From assembly GCA_050261915.1 (NCBI GenBank), contig JBLNDT010000057.1:69310-133309 (forward strand): 64,000 bases of DNA, read 5' to 3'. The DNA comes from UBA699 sp050261915 (GTDB lineage Bacteria > Bacillota > Clostridia > Clostridiales > Clostridiaceae). Made by a program: the position numbers and the translations under genes. Shown piece by piece: positions 8,889 through 16,912 of this stretch. Each line of letters starts with the position of its first letter. The first letter of the stretch is position 1. The notes beneath the pieces are model-generated. The model worked only from the letters and a program-made list of their open reading frames with translations. It ran no database searches and was not told the origin of the DNA.

Positions 8889-9416
8889 AATATTTTTTGT
8901 ACACATACCTTTTATAATAATTAACATTATCCCAAGAGACAAAATCAAATCCCCAACACTCAATATGTTTTTATTTAAAAAAGTATACGGAATTATGTCT
9001 CCCAAAAACCAAAATTTTGTATCTGTGCCAACAAGCTTGTATAAACCCATTGTACCTACATTTTCAGTGAGTCCAGCAGCATGCACTGCATTTAAAGCAA
9101 CAGGCATAGTGCCTCCGTTTGCAAAAATTGCTACAGCATTTAGAAGAAACCCGATACCAACAATATAAATTAATGGCTCCCTCCTGTTTTTGTATACAAA
9201 AACAATAAGCAAAGAATACATAACTATATCTGATAATAAGGTGACAATACCTATTTGAATGATACCCTTCCTTACCGTCATAATAACTACTGCTTCAAGA
9301 AGAAATGCTGCAATTACAAAGTATATTCCTTGCAATTTAAAATTCGATAAGTTTCTTAAGCTTCCCTTAAAAATAATACCTATTACTAGGGCCAGCACAA
9401 TAATTTGTATGAACAT
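8865..9416 (-). CDS. DUF5317 family membrane protein
   Basis: 183 residues, five or six hydrophobic helices, resembling the Firmicute DUF5317 family, whose function is unknown. Recognisable features are the short hydrophobic N-terminus, the central ANGGTMPVALNA segment and TDTKFWFLGDIIPY, which recur in this family. The ATG follows AGGAGAAG and is 15 bases after the HD-GYP gene, so it is the last gene of that operon. Its coupling to a membrane HD-GYP protein hints at a shared sensory or signalling role (inference). Confidence 0.8.
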   Translation of the reverse strand: MFIQIIVLALVIGIIFKGSLRNLSNFKLQGIYFVIAAFLLEAVVIMTVRKGIIQIGIVTLLSDIVMYSLLIVFVYKNRREPLIYIVGIGFLLNAVAIFANGGTMPVALNAVHAAGLTENVGTMGLYKLVGTDTKFWFLGDIIPYTFLNKNILSVGDLILSLGIMLIIIKGMCTKNIEKYKGLD

Positions 9417-9431
9417 ATCTCTTCTCCTGTA

Positions 9432-10700
9432 TTAACCTTTTTTTGCTTTTGCATTAAAATATGCCTTTACTACTTCAGGATGAAATTGAGTCCCGCTATT
9501 TTTATCAATTTCATCATTAATTTCATCCTCCGACAAGGCTCTTCTATACGGCCTGTCCGTTGCCATGGCATCAATAGCATCAGCAAGTTGTATAATAAAT
9601 ATATCGAATGCTAATTCGTCCTTGTTCTTACCATCAGGATATCCAAGACCATCATAACGTTCATGGTGATGTCTTACCAAATCAATTACATTTCCTAAAT
9701 TTTTTACATCTTTTAATATGTTATATCCAATTTCAGGGTGCTTTTTAATTTCATCATATTCTGCAGCAGTAAGCTTTCCTGGTTTATTTAATATGTTGTC
9801 ATCAATACCAATCTTTCCTACATCATGAAGCAAAGATGCCATGTTTAATTGGTCTATTCTTGACTCACTGTATTTAAGTTCCCTGGCAATCATTTCAACA
9901 GCCACAGCAACCCTTTGAGAATGTCCTTCGGTATACTTGTCCCTTGCCTCCACTGCCCTCATCAATGCATCTACAGTCTGTATATATTGATTTTTTGAAT
10001 CAATGTATAATGAGAAGGTAAATCTCATCATGATAATTGGGAAAAATAAAAACAATACACCTAAGTAGCCAAATGCCCTGTCTATCATGGCAAGCATTAT
10101 TCCAAATGGAACCATTATAATAAAATTAATTAATACTAATTTTATATTGCTAAAAAATGTATAAAGCAAATTCTTTTTTATACTAATAGATAAAAGTATT
10201 GAGATCATTAACGTATTTAATATGAAACAAATCATGCTAAATGCTGTTATTTGCAAAAGGTTCGAGCCAAAGCCAGTAAAAACGAAGTTTCCATCAAGCT
10301 TTAAATATGCATAACTTCCCATTAAAAGGGGTAAAATAAGTACACAATAATTAAACATTGTTCCATATAATGGAGTATTAAATATATGTTTATATTTATT
10401 ATCCTTATCCTTCACATACCTCAGTGAAAAACCCAAAGCTGTGGCTAATAAAGCAAAAAAAGGCCCAAAAACCATAAATACAGCTAATTCAACAGCAAAG
10501 GTCGTGCTAAAGGACATTTTTTTATGTATAACCGGAAATGATTCAGTTAAAGCTATCAACATTGAAAAAAAAGCCAAATACAATAAATTAATTGAACTTA
10601 ACTTTAAATATCCTTGATGAAAAAATACATATAATAAAATAAAAGTCACCAAATATACAAATAATAAATATACCCTAATGGCTATTGGTAATTTTTTCAT
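9432..10700 (-). CDS. Membrane HD-GYP c-di-GMP phosphodiesterase
   Basis: 422 residues. About six to eight membrane helices fill residues 8-230, with no recognisable ligand-binding domain outside the membrane. The C-terminal HD-GYP domain (about 235-420) has the HD pair in LLHDVGKIGIDD, then HHERYDGLGYPDG and DAIDAMATDRPYR, all canonical, so it should hydrolyse c-di-GMP to pGpG or GMP. The ATG has AGGAGG 4-5 bases upstream. It is preceded in the operon by a 203-aa protein and an inverted-repeat element encoding a 27-residue peptide, and followed by DUF5317. The membrane domain could sense a hydrophobic peptide or a membrane state (inference). Confidence 0.9.
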   Translation of the reverse strand: MKKLPIAIRVYLLFVYLVTFILLYVFFHQGYLKLSSINLLYLAFFSMLIALTESFPVIHKKMSFSTTFAVELAVFMVFGPFFALLATALGFSLRYVKDKDNKYKHIFNTPLYGTMFNYCVLILPLLMGSYAYLKLDGNFVFTGFGSNLLQITAFSMICFILNTLMISILLSISIKKNLLYTFFSNIKLVLINFIIMVPFGIMLAMIDRAFGYLGVLFLFFPIIMMRFTFSLYIDSKNQYIQTVDALMRAVEARDKYTEGHSQRVAVAVEMIARELKYSESRIDQLNMASLLHDVGKIGIDDNILNKPGKLTAAEYDEIKKHPEIGYNILKDVKNLGNVIDLVRHHHERYDGLGYPDGKNKDELAFDIFIIQLADAIDAMATDRPYRRALSEDEINDEIDKNSGTQFHPEVVKAYFNAKAKKG

Positions 10701-10721
10701 GCTTCCTCCTATGTAAATAAA

Positions 10722-10921
10722 GGCCGATTACCTTTAAACTATTATTACCACATCCAAGTTACGTTAGCGCCGCCAGCTGCTGCTAATGTCAACATAGCCA
10801 TAAGAACTCTAACTAAATTCTTTTTCATTATTAATTCCCCCTTTGCTGAATTAACAGGGCTTCGCTAAAACCTGCTATGGTTAACTCCGCTAGGGGTAAG
10901 GAAAAAAAATTGTAATCGGCC
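10722..10921 (-). other. 200-bp element bounded by a perfect 10-bp inverted repeat, with competing internal hairpins
   Basis: GGCCGATTAC (10912-10921, minus strand) is exactly complementary to GTAATCGGCC (10722-10731), which is followed by TTTATTT. The 180 bases between hold a T8 tract, a structured leader and a 27-codon ORF. In the leader, AACC/GGTT (10869-10872 / 10879-10882) and CAGG/CCTG (10855-10858 / 10871-10874) use the same bases and are mutually exclusive, and CCCC at 10893-10896 can pair with the GGGGG ribosome binding site at 10837-10841. This looks like a cis-regulatory RNA or small RNA between two operon genes. It did not match any riboswitch class I could recall. Confidence 0.55.
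10745..10828 (-). CDS. 27-residue hydrophobic peptide, candidate signalling or leader peptide
   Basis: A short ORF with ATG behind a GGGGG ribosome binding site (10837-10841). The product begins MKKNLVRVLMAMLTLAAAGG and ends ANVTWMW: two lysines, a hydrophobic core, a double glycine, then a seven-residue tail with two tryptophans. This resembles precursors of small exported pheromones (signal-like N-terminus, short aromatic C-terminus) but lacks the cysteine and acidic tail of AgrD. No AgrB or dedicated exporter is adjacent. It could instead be a translated leader controlling the HD-GYP gene 45 bases downstream. The function is not known; the good ribosome binding site and its position inside the inverted repeat argue that it is real. 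Confidence 0.55.
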   Translation of the reverse strand: MKKNLVRVLMAMLTLAAAGGANVTWMW

Positions 10922-10942
10922 TATAGAAAAACTAATTAAAGG

Positions 10943-11554
10943 TTACTTTCTTTCTATTCTTCTATTTACAGCATCTAATGCTGCCTTTGCAATGGCTTCA
11001 TTCACATCACTTTTAACTAAAGCAGTACCTATCATGGTTTCTTCCCTGTTATTGTTAATCATATTAACAATAACTGTAGCAAAAGAGGTCTCACCACTGG
11101 ACTGAACAAATACATCTTGTACATCAAGAGATACATTGCTGCCAATTAGTTCTTCTACAGTTTTTATGGTAGATATAGCAACAACCTTTCTTTTGTTCTT
11201 TTCGGTTTTAACTGCTGTCTGCATTGAGGAAAATTCCTCATCATTTAAAAACAACTTTACTGCACAATCAACTTGATCTCCATTTGTGGATAAAGCTACT
11301 CCATGGAATTTTATTCTGTTTATGTTTTTTCTTTCATCAGTCTCAATTTGCGCAATACTAATTACCCTTCTATCAATTCTGTAATCAAAAACAGCCATAA
11401 GTGATGATTCTATATCTCTTACTATCTGCTTTGCTGCCCTTAAATTATTTGCAAGAATATGAAGTTCAGTAATTTGATTATCCTCAGTGATGATTTTTGC
11501 GTTTATTACTCCGTCAATTTTTTTAATTATCTCCTGTAATGCCATGAAATCCAT
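10943..11554 (-). CDS. Conserved protein of unknown function, first gene of the HD-GYP operon
   Basis: 203 residues, soluble, no recognised domain. The sequence alternates short strands and helices. The C-terminus (ATVIVNMINN, then GTALVKSDVNEAIAKAALDAVNRRI) has the look of the allosteric domain of isopropylmalate synthase-like proteins, where a strand pair precedes an A-x-A-K-A helix, but I do not claim homology. The N-terminus, beginning with IIKKIDGVINAKIITEDN, resembles an ACT-like or ferredoxin-like fold. It may be a ligand-binding regulatory protein (inference). The ATG follows GAGGT. It lies directly ahead of the inverted-repeat/peptide element and is co-directional with the HD-GYP and DUF5317 genes. 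Confidence 0.7.
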   Translation of the reverse strand: MDFMALQEIIKKIDGVINAKIITEDNQITELHILANNLRAAKQIVRDIESSLMAVFDYRIDRRVISIAQIETDERKNINRIKFHGVALSTNGDQVDCAVKLFLNDEEFSSMQTAVKTEKNKRKVVAISTIKTVEELIGSNVSLDVQDVFVQSSGETSFATVIVNMINNNREETMIGTALVKSDVNEAIAKAALDAVNRRIERK

Positions 11555-11649
11555 AATTATACCTCGCTATATTAAATTAAGAACTATTTCCATATATCAA
11601 CACTAAATTGATTATAACATAATACACAAATCTCAACAACATTCCCAAA

Positions 11650-12564
11650 TTATTTAAAATTAATTTTCGACTTAATTTTATTAATACCAACTTCTCTTAT
11701 CTTTTTATTTTCCATTTCGATTTTTTTTGTATCATTTATATCTTCAATTATCTTCTTCCATGAATCTTCCAAAGCTTCAACTTTCAATAAGGTGCTTGTA
11801 CTATATGATCCAGTAATTGCCTGCCTTCTTAATATAAGTTCATTTTTCAATATTGATATTGGAATAATTAAGGCAGATTTAATCTTTTCCTCCAACTTCA
11901 AATTTTCCTTTTGTATTATTTTTATTTGAGCTGCTGCTTCTATCAAGGCAAGCTTACTGTTTTCCAAGCTAAGCAATCTGTGTTTCAGCATATGAATGGA
12001 GGAACTAAGCTCTTGAAGCTTAATATTGTCGTCACCATATCCATATTTTGCTCTTTGTTCCCAATATGGAAGGTCTTCTCTTTCAATTTCATCGATAATT
12101 AAACTACAAGCTGCAGTATTTTTTTCAAATTCCTTGAAGAATTCAAAATTTTTTAGATATAAACCCTGAAGTTCCTTGTCTTTAACCACCATTTCATTGT
12201 TATATTTTGTAACATCAAAGTAAATTCTTTGGATCTCTGAATCTAAGTTGTCAATTTCCTTTAATATTTGTTCTATACTTCCTTTAGCAGCCTCATTATA
12301 AAAATTGTTTAAGATTTCTTTTAGTTCCTCTATAGTAACACCAATGTTTTTAACATTAAAAGTTTTAATACAATTCATAATCCTATCTGTAAAATTTGAA
12401 AACTCTTTCTCAAGGTCTCTTCCAAAATTAATTATATAATTTATATTTGATACATCAATTTCTTTTGCTATTTTAATAACCTCAGGAGATTGTTTAAGCT
12501 CTTCACTTATAGATTCCAGTTTCTCCTGAATTTCTCTAAAGTCTTTTTCATCACTAAAACTCAT
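11650..12564 (-). CDS. TelA/KlaA-like protein, short form
   Basis: 304 residues, largely helical. The N-terminal section (IDVSNINYIINFGRDLEKEFSNFTDRIM) matches the helix that opens TelA-family toxic-anion-resistance proteins (IDxxDxxxIxxFGxxxQxxIxxFSxxxL). The later section ALIIPISILKNELILRRQAI corresponds to the conserved L-x-N-Q-xx-I-A-L helix of the family but has diverged. Family members usually run to about 360-400 residues, so this copy ends early and lacks the last helices. Tellurite resistance should not be assumed; many Firmicute TelA homologues act in envelope stress. The ATG follows GGAGA. No TerC/TerD or XpaC partner is adjacent. Confidence 0.6.
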   Translation of the reverse strand: MSFSDEKDFREIQEKLESISEELKQSPEVIKIAKEIDVSNINYIINFGRDLEKEFSNFTDRIMNCIKTFNVKNIGVTIEELKEILNNFYNEAAKGSIEQILKEIDNLDSEIQRIYFDVTKYNNEMVVKDKELQGLYLKNFEFFKEFEKNTAACSLIIDEIEREDLPYWEQRAKYGYGDDNIKLQELSSSIHMLKHRLLSLENSKLALIEAAAQIKIIQKENLKLEEKIKSALIIPISILKNELILRRQAITGSYSTSTLLKVEALEDSWKKIIEDINDTKKIEMENKKIREVGINKIKSKINFK

Positions 12565-12784
12565 TTTCCTGTCTCCTAACTTTTATATTTTAATAAATTA
12601 AAAGCACCTATGAAAAATAAATATATAATTCCATTTTACTACATTTCTTTCAATTAAAACATATCCATTTTTGAGTATTCTGGTGATGAATGTATCTATT
12701 CCCATAACACCCAGTAACAATACATAGCTTGTCTGAAAAAACTTTGGTAGAATAAAATTCAAGTACTTTAGTACTAATTTAATA

Positions 12785-12892
12785 GTTGCCGAATCTCCAA
12801 TAGGAGTACGGGGGAAAGATTATTTTGGGGTGAATTTCATTATATGAATAGGGGTATCTCCCTCCGAACCCGTCAACTAACCTCGGAGGCAT
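12785..12892 (+). promoter_or_regulatory. c-di-AMP riboswitch (ydaO/yuaA type)
   Basis: The leader shows the conserved blocks of this class in order: GCCGAATCTCC (12788-12798), GAGTACGGGGGAAAG, TTTTGGGGTGAATTT, GGGGTATCTCCCTCCGAACC (12851-12870), CGTCAACTAACC and GGAGGCATAAGGAGG. Members bind c-di-AMP and commonly switch off cell-wall hydrolase and osmolyte genes. Here the 3' end of the aptamer runs straight into the AAGGAGGA ribosome binding site, with no separate terminator, which suggests direct control of translation. A possible promoter, TTGTCT (12729-12734) and TAAAAT (12753-12758), lies upstream. Confidence 0.93.
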
Positions 12893-12903
12893 AAGGAGGA
12901 TAC

Positions 12904-13662
12904 ATGAACAATCTTTTCAAATTTAAACATTTAATTGTTTCAGCTGTACTAACTTTGTCCTTTTTTCCATTTTCAAAAGTTTATGCGGCATCATACTCAG
13001 TGATTCAGGGTGATTCATTATATTCAATTGGAAAAGCCTTTGGCACTACCAGTGATTACTTAATTCAGGAAAACAACTTGAACAACAGTACTATATACCC
13101 TGGGCAGATTCTTCAGGTGCCAAGTTCCATATATACAGTGAAATATGGAGATTCTCTTTATTTAATTGCTAAGAATTACGGACTTCCACTTAACCTTCTT
13201 AGGAAAATAAATAACAAGTGGACAGATAATCTGTATGTTGGAGAAAAGCTTTTACTTCCATCAAATGTTTTAGTTCCTAAAACAGGGACAAGCTATTTAT
13301 CCTCTGGAGATATAGACCTTCTTTCCCGGCTAATATCCGCGGAGGCAGCCGGAGAATCCTATGAAGCAAAAGTTGCTGTAGGTGCTGTTGTTTTAAACAG
13401 AGTTAAGGATACCAGATTCCCAAATACATTAACCTCAGTAATATATGAGAAAAGCTATGGTTATTATCAGTTTACACCAGTAGAAAATGGCTATATTAAC
13501 AAAGCAGCAGATTCCGACTCAATTAAAGCAGCATATGCAGTCTCTAGCGGAGCAGACCCAACTAAGGGAGCCTTGTACTATTTTGATGACAGTGCCACAA
13601 ATAAATGGCTCTGGTCAAGACCATTAGCTCTAAGGATAGGCAAAATGGTTTATACCTATTAA
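12904..13662 (+). CDS. Secreted cell wall hydrolase: two LysM repeats plus SleB-type catalytic domain
   Basis: 252 residues. A signal peptide (about 1-28, ending KVYAAS) is followed by two LysM peptidoglycan-binding repeats (YSVIQGDSLYSIGKAFG... and YTVKYGDSLYLIAKNYG...) and a C-terminal Hydrolase_2/SleB domain with the catalytic glutamate in LISAEAAGESYEAKVAVGAV and LNRVKDTRFP, then GALYYF. Such enzymes are lytic transglycosylases acting on peptidoglycan; SleB itself attacks spore cortex, but LysM-bearing relatives also act on vegetative walls. Control by a c-di-AMP riboswitch fits a wall-remodelling role tied to turgor. The start has an AAGGAGGA site. It ends in the palindromic terminator shared with sbcC. 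Confidence 0.9.
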   Translation: MNNLFKFKHLIVSAVLTLSFFPFSKVYAASYSVIQGDSLYSIGKAFGTTSDYLIQENNLNNSTIYPGQILQVPSSIYTVKYGDSLYLIAKNYGLPLNLLRKINNKWTDNLYVGEKLLLPSNVLVPKTGTSYLSSGDIDLLSRLISAEAAGESYEAKVAVGAVVLNRVKDTRFPNTLTSVIYEKSYGYYQFTPVENGYINKAADSDSIKAAYAVSSGADPTKGALYYFDDSATNKWLWSRPLALRIGKMVYTY

Positions 13663-13714
13663 TCAGGAGTTATTTTCAGGTTATTCGAACCGGAAATATC
13701 TTATATAAGTAATA

Positions 13715-13765
13715 GTTTAACAAAAACAGCAGGAACAAATTTTGTTCCTGCTGTTTTTGTTAAAC
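13715..13765. terminator. 51-bp near-perfect palindrome acting as bidirectional terminator
   Basis: Two 25-base arms (13715-13739 and 13741-13765) are exactly complementary around a single T. The inner arm holds GCAGGAACAAA and the outer part holds A and T runs that supply the terminator U-tract on either strand. The right arm includes the sbcC stop codon (13760-13762). Confidence 0.9.
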
Positions 13766-16700
13766 ATTAAATACTGTATAGCTGCCTTCTCTTCCTGGAA
13801 TAATTTCAAGTCTTGCATCTATCCTTTCCTTAAGCTCAGGCACATGGGATATTATACCCACTAGTCTTCCCGTGCTCTGAAGTTCCATCAGAGTTTGTAC
13901 TGCATTGTCTAGAGATTCTGGGTCCAAAGTTCCAAATCCTTCATCAATAAACATAGTGTCCATACTTATGCCTCCTGCATAGCATTGAACCACGTCTGCA
14001 AGGCCAAGGGCCAGTGAAAGAGAAGCCTTGAAGCTTTCTCCTCCGGATAATGTCTTAATATGTCTTGTTCGTCCGGTGTAATTATCCAGTACCTCTATTT
14101 CAAGCCCGCTCTGAGCATTTCCTTTGGATCGTTCTTTTATCCTGCTCATTTCATATCTGCTGCTCGTCATCTTAATAAATCTTGAATTGGCAGCATCAAT
14201 AATATCATCGAAAAATGCCGCAAGTACATATCGCTCAAAGGTTATTTTTTCAGAATTAAAACCCCTTGCAACATTTGCAAGATCCCCTATAACCTTATAT
14301 TCTTCTTCTGTTTTAAGAAGCATATCCATTAAGCTCTTTATGCTCTCCATAGCCTTTTCATTCTGGTTTCTTCTTGCATATACTTGAATTTTTTCATTTT
14401 CTGCAATAGTCCTTTTCATTGAAATTTCTGCTAGTTGTTCATTTAATACATTAATTTCAATTACATTCAAACCTTCTATTTCCTTCTCCGCTTTAATAAG
14501 GCTGTCTGACAGTGACTTTAGTTTTTCATTAAATTCAGATATTTCATTTTCCAAATTTTCTATTTGATTCTCAGTGAGTTTGTTTTTATAATAATCCTCC
14601 AAAGATTCAAACCCAGCCTGAAGTATTGCTATATTAAATTTTTTATTTAGTTCTGCAAGCTCATCCATGGCTTCCTTTAGATTAATTTCCGCTGATGTTT
14701 TTGAGGTTAACGCCTTGATATGCTCTGAATTTGCTTCCCTTTGACTGTTAGAAGCATTCTCCATTGCTTCCTTCATAGTGTGAAATTCTTTTTCAGCTTT
14801 ATCTATGGCGGCAGCAAGTTTTTCCTCAGAATCAATAGCTTTTGGAAGTTCCATTTGTAAAACATCCATAAGTCTTTGTTCTGACTTTAGTTCAGTTTCT
14901 ATGTTTCTAAGTTTTTTGTCAAAGCCATCAAAGGCTAATATTGCTTCATCAATTTTAATGTTTAATTTTCCCTTTTCTTCAATCAGCGCCTGTTCTCTTT
15001 TTATAAGATTTTCCTTATCATTTTTTTCACTTTTCAATTTAATTATTACTTCATTTAGATCTTTTATATACTTCTTAAGGCAATTGGAAAGTTCCTCTTT
15101 TTCCTTGGTTATTATTTCCTCTTGCAATTCATTTCCTGCCACAGCCTTAAGTTTATCAACAGACTCCTTTTGCAGCTTCCCTTGTCCAAGAAGTTTGTTT
15201 AGAGCTTCACTACTAATGTTATATTCATCCTGGGCTCTTAAAAAGTCATCCTTGACAAGATTCAATGCTGTTTCATCCGGCATATCTGCTGAAAGCTGTG
15301 CTAAGTTTGGGTGTTCAATGGAACCACATACAGGACATGGTTTGCCATCCTCCAGTCTGCTGGCAAAAAAACCAGCCTGACCTTTAAAAAACATATCCTG
15401 AAGGTTTTCATACTTTTCCTTTATTTGATTATATTTTTCCTTTACTGTTTGATGGTTTTTCTGAACCTTTAAGCATTCATTTCTGATACCCGATAACTTT
15501 TCATTTTCCTCATAAAGGTTCTTAAGCTTGTCTACAAATTTATTCTTCTCTTCAAGAGCAACTGATATTGCAGCTAGAGAATCCTTTGCGGATGATATAT
15601 TTTGCTGTTCCTCATTTATATTTTTAAGGCTGTTCCTCATGATATCTACTTCTGTCTTTTTATTTAGAACTAGTTTTTCAAATTCTTTTGATTGTTTAAC
15701 CAGGTTTTTCAAATTATCAGCCTTATGATCAAGTTCCTTAACCTTTGGAATAAACCCTTGAAGTAATGCTATATCTTTTAAAAGTTGGTTTCTCAAGGAC
15801 TCTTTTTCCAGTTCTCCGTTTAAAACCACTTCTGCGTCTTTTAACCTTATATCAGCTGCCTTTACAATATCTACCTGCCTTTGTAATTCTTTTTCTCTGG
15901 TTTCCACACTAATTTGTTTGCCCTTGTAATTTTCCTCTAAACCTATAAGAGTAAGAGCCTTCCTTCCTCTAATCAGAATCAGTTTCTTTTGGTTTATTTC
16001 TGGTTCCCTTATCAGGAGCATATTTCTGTTTTCTTCTATAGAATTTCTAAGTTCAAATTTTTTATTAATTTCTATTCCTTGAAATATTTCCTTATTCTTA
16101 TCAGCTGCAGCCTTATCTATCTTTTGAATTTCAAAAGCTGATTTCTTTTCCTTTTCTGAATCCTGGATTATAAAGTTACTCATATGGATTACTAATTCAT
16201 CATAATTTATATCTTTTGAGACTAAAAACTGTTCTAGTGCTTCATTTCCATTTACGTTAAGATTATGTATATTTTCATCAATTCTGTTTTTATATTCCTT
16301 GGCATCATTCAAAAGTTTTTTTGATTTTTCACCTAAAGCATCCTGAATTTTTTTATATCCTTCCGTACCAAATATTTTTTGAAGTATTTCTTCCCTGTTT
16401 CTACTGTCCTCTGTAATTAGCTTTCTAAATTCCCCTTGTGGTATCATCATTATCTGCCTGAATTGAGCACAGTTTATTCCTAAGATTTGAGCTATTTTAT
16501 CATTAACGGGCTGAACACCTGAGACATAAAGTGGTTTATCATCCCCTTCATTTATTAGTTCAAGATAGGCTTCAGTTTTTTGTTCAGTAAAGCCTTCCCC
16601 CTTAGATTTCTTTTTTTGCTGCTTTGGTATCCTTTTTATATAGTAATTCTTTCCTTTAAGTTCGAATTCAAGTTCTACAGAAGTTATTATATCATCTTTT

Positions 16701-16912
16701 GCAAAATGACTTCTAAGACTTTCCCCATCCCTTTCATCGCTGCTTGCACTTCCAAAAACAGCATAGCTTATTCCATCAAAAATTGTGGTTTTGCCAGCCC
16801 CGGTAGGTCCAGTTATAAGAAATATATTTTTTTTCAAAAGCTTTGTAAAATCTATAATTTCCTTTCCTGCATAGGGGCCAAAGGCTGTCATTGTAAGCTT
16901 TAGAGGTCTCAT
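13760..16912 (-). CDS. sbcC: SbcC, ATPase subunit of the SbcCD nuclease
   Basis: 1050-residue SMC-like protein. Walker A is GPTGAGKTTIFDGI near residue 36. Two long coiled coils flank a zinc hook CPVCG near residue 525. The ABC signature LSGGESFKASLSLALGLADV and Walker B MFIDEGFGTLDPESLD lie near the C-terminus. With SbcD it forms the bacterial Mre11-Rad50 complex, which opens DNA hairpins and protein-blocked ends during double-strand break processing. The ATG overlaps the sbcD stop (ATGA), so translation is coupled. Length is normal for the Firmicute family. Its 3' end forms one arm of a 51-bp palindrome. Confidence 0.95.
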   Translation of the reverse strand: MRPLKLTMTAFGPYAGKEIIDFTKLLKKNIFLITGPTGAGKTTIFDGISYAVFGSASSDERDGESLRSHFAKDDIITSVELEFELKGKNYYIKRIPKQQKKKSKGEGFTEQKTEAYLELINEGDDKPLYVSGVQPVNDKIAQILGINCAQFRQIMMIPQGEFRKLITEDSRNREEILQKIFGTEGYKKIQDALGEKSKKLLNDAKEYKNRIDENIHNLNVNGNEALEQFLVSKDINYDELVIHMSNFIIQDSEKEKKSAFEIQKIDKAAADKNKEIFQGIEINKKFELRNSIEENRNMLLIREPEINQKKLILIRGRKALTLIGLEENYKGKQISVETREKELQRQVDIVKAADIRLKDAEVVLNGELEKESLRNQLLKDIALLQGFIPKVKELDHKADNLKNLVKQSKEFEKLVLNKKTEVDIMRNSLKNINEEQQNISSAKDSLAAISVALEEKNKFVDKLKNLYEENEKLSGIRNECLKVQKNHQTVKEKYNQIKEKYENLQDMFFKGQAGFFASRLEDGKPCPVCGSIEHPNLAQLSADMPDETALNLVKDDFLRAQDEYNISSEALNKLLGQGKLQKESVDKLKAVAGNELQEEIITKEKEELSNCLKKYIKDLNEVIIKLKSEKNDKENLIKREQALIEEKGKLNIKIDEAILAFDGFDKKLRNIETELKSEQRLMDVLQMELPKAIDSEEKLAAAIDKAEKEFHTMKEAMENASNSQREANSEHIKALTSKTSAEINLKEAMDELAELNKKFNIAILQAGFESLEDYYKNKLTENQIENLENEISEFNEKLKSLSDSLIKAEKEIEGLNVIEINVLNEQLAEISMKRTIAENEKIQVYARRNQNEKAMESIKSLMDMLLKTEEEYKVIGDLANVARGFNSEKITFERYVLAAFFDDIIDAANSRFIKMTSSRYEMSRIKERSKGNAQSGLEIEVLDNYTGRTRHIKTLSGGESFKASLSLALGLADVVQCYAGGISMDTMFIDEGFGTLDPESLDNAVQTLMELQSTGRLVGIISHVPELKERIDARLEIIPGREGSYTVFNV

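Noticed and set aside
10745..10828. AgrD-type cyclic peptide precursor
   Set aside because: There is no cysteine or serine at a thiolactone position, no charged C-terminal tail, and no AgrB gene nearby.
10833..10921. c-di-GMP riboswitch ahead of the HD-GYP gene
   Set aside because: The structured leader lacks the class I GACGCAAAGCC core and tetraloop/receptor, and does not match the class II pseudoknot as I know it. It is kept only as an unassigned element.
14805..15380. 191-codon ORF on the plus strand inside sbcC
   Set aside because: Serine/phenylalanine-rich translation typical of the reverse strand of a coiled-coil gene; no ribosome binding site.
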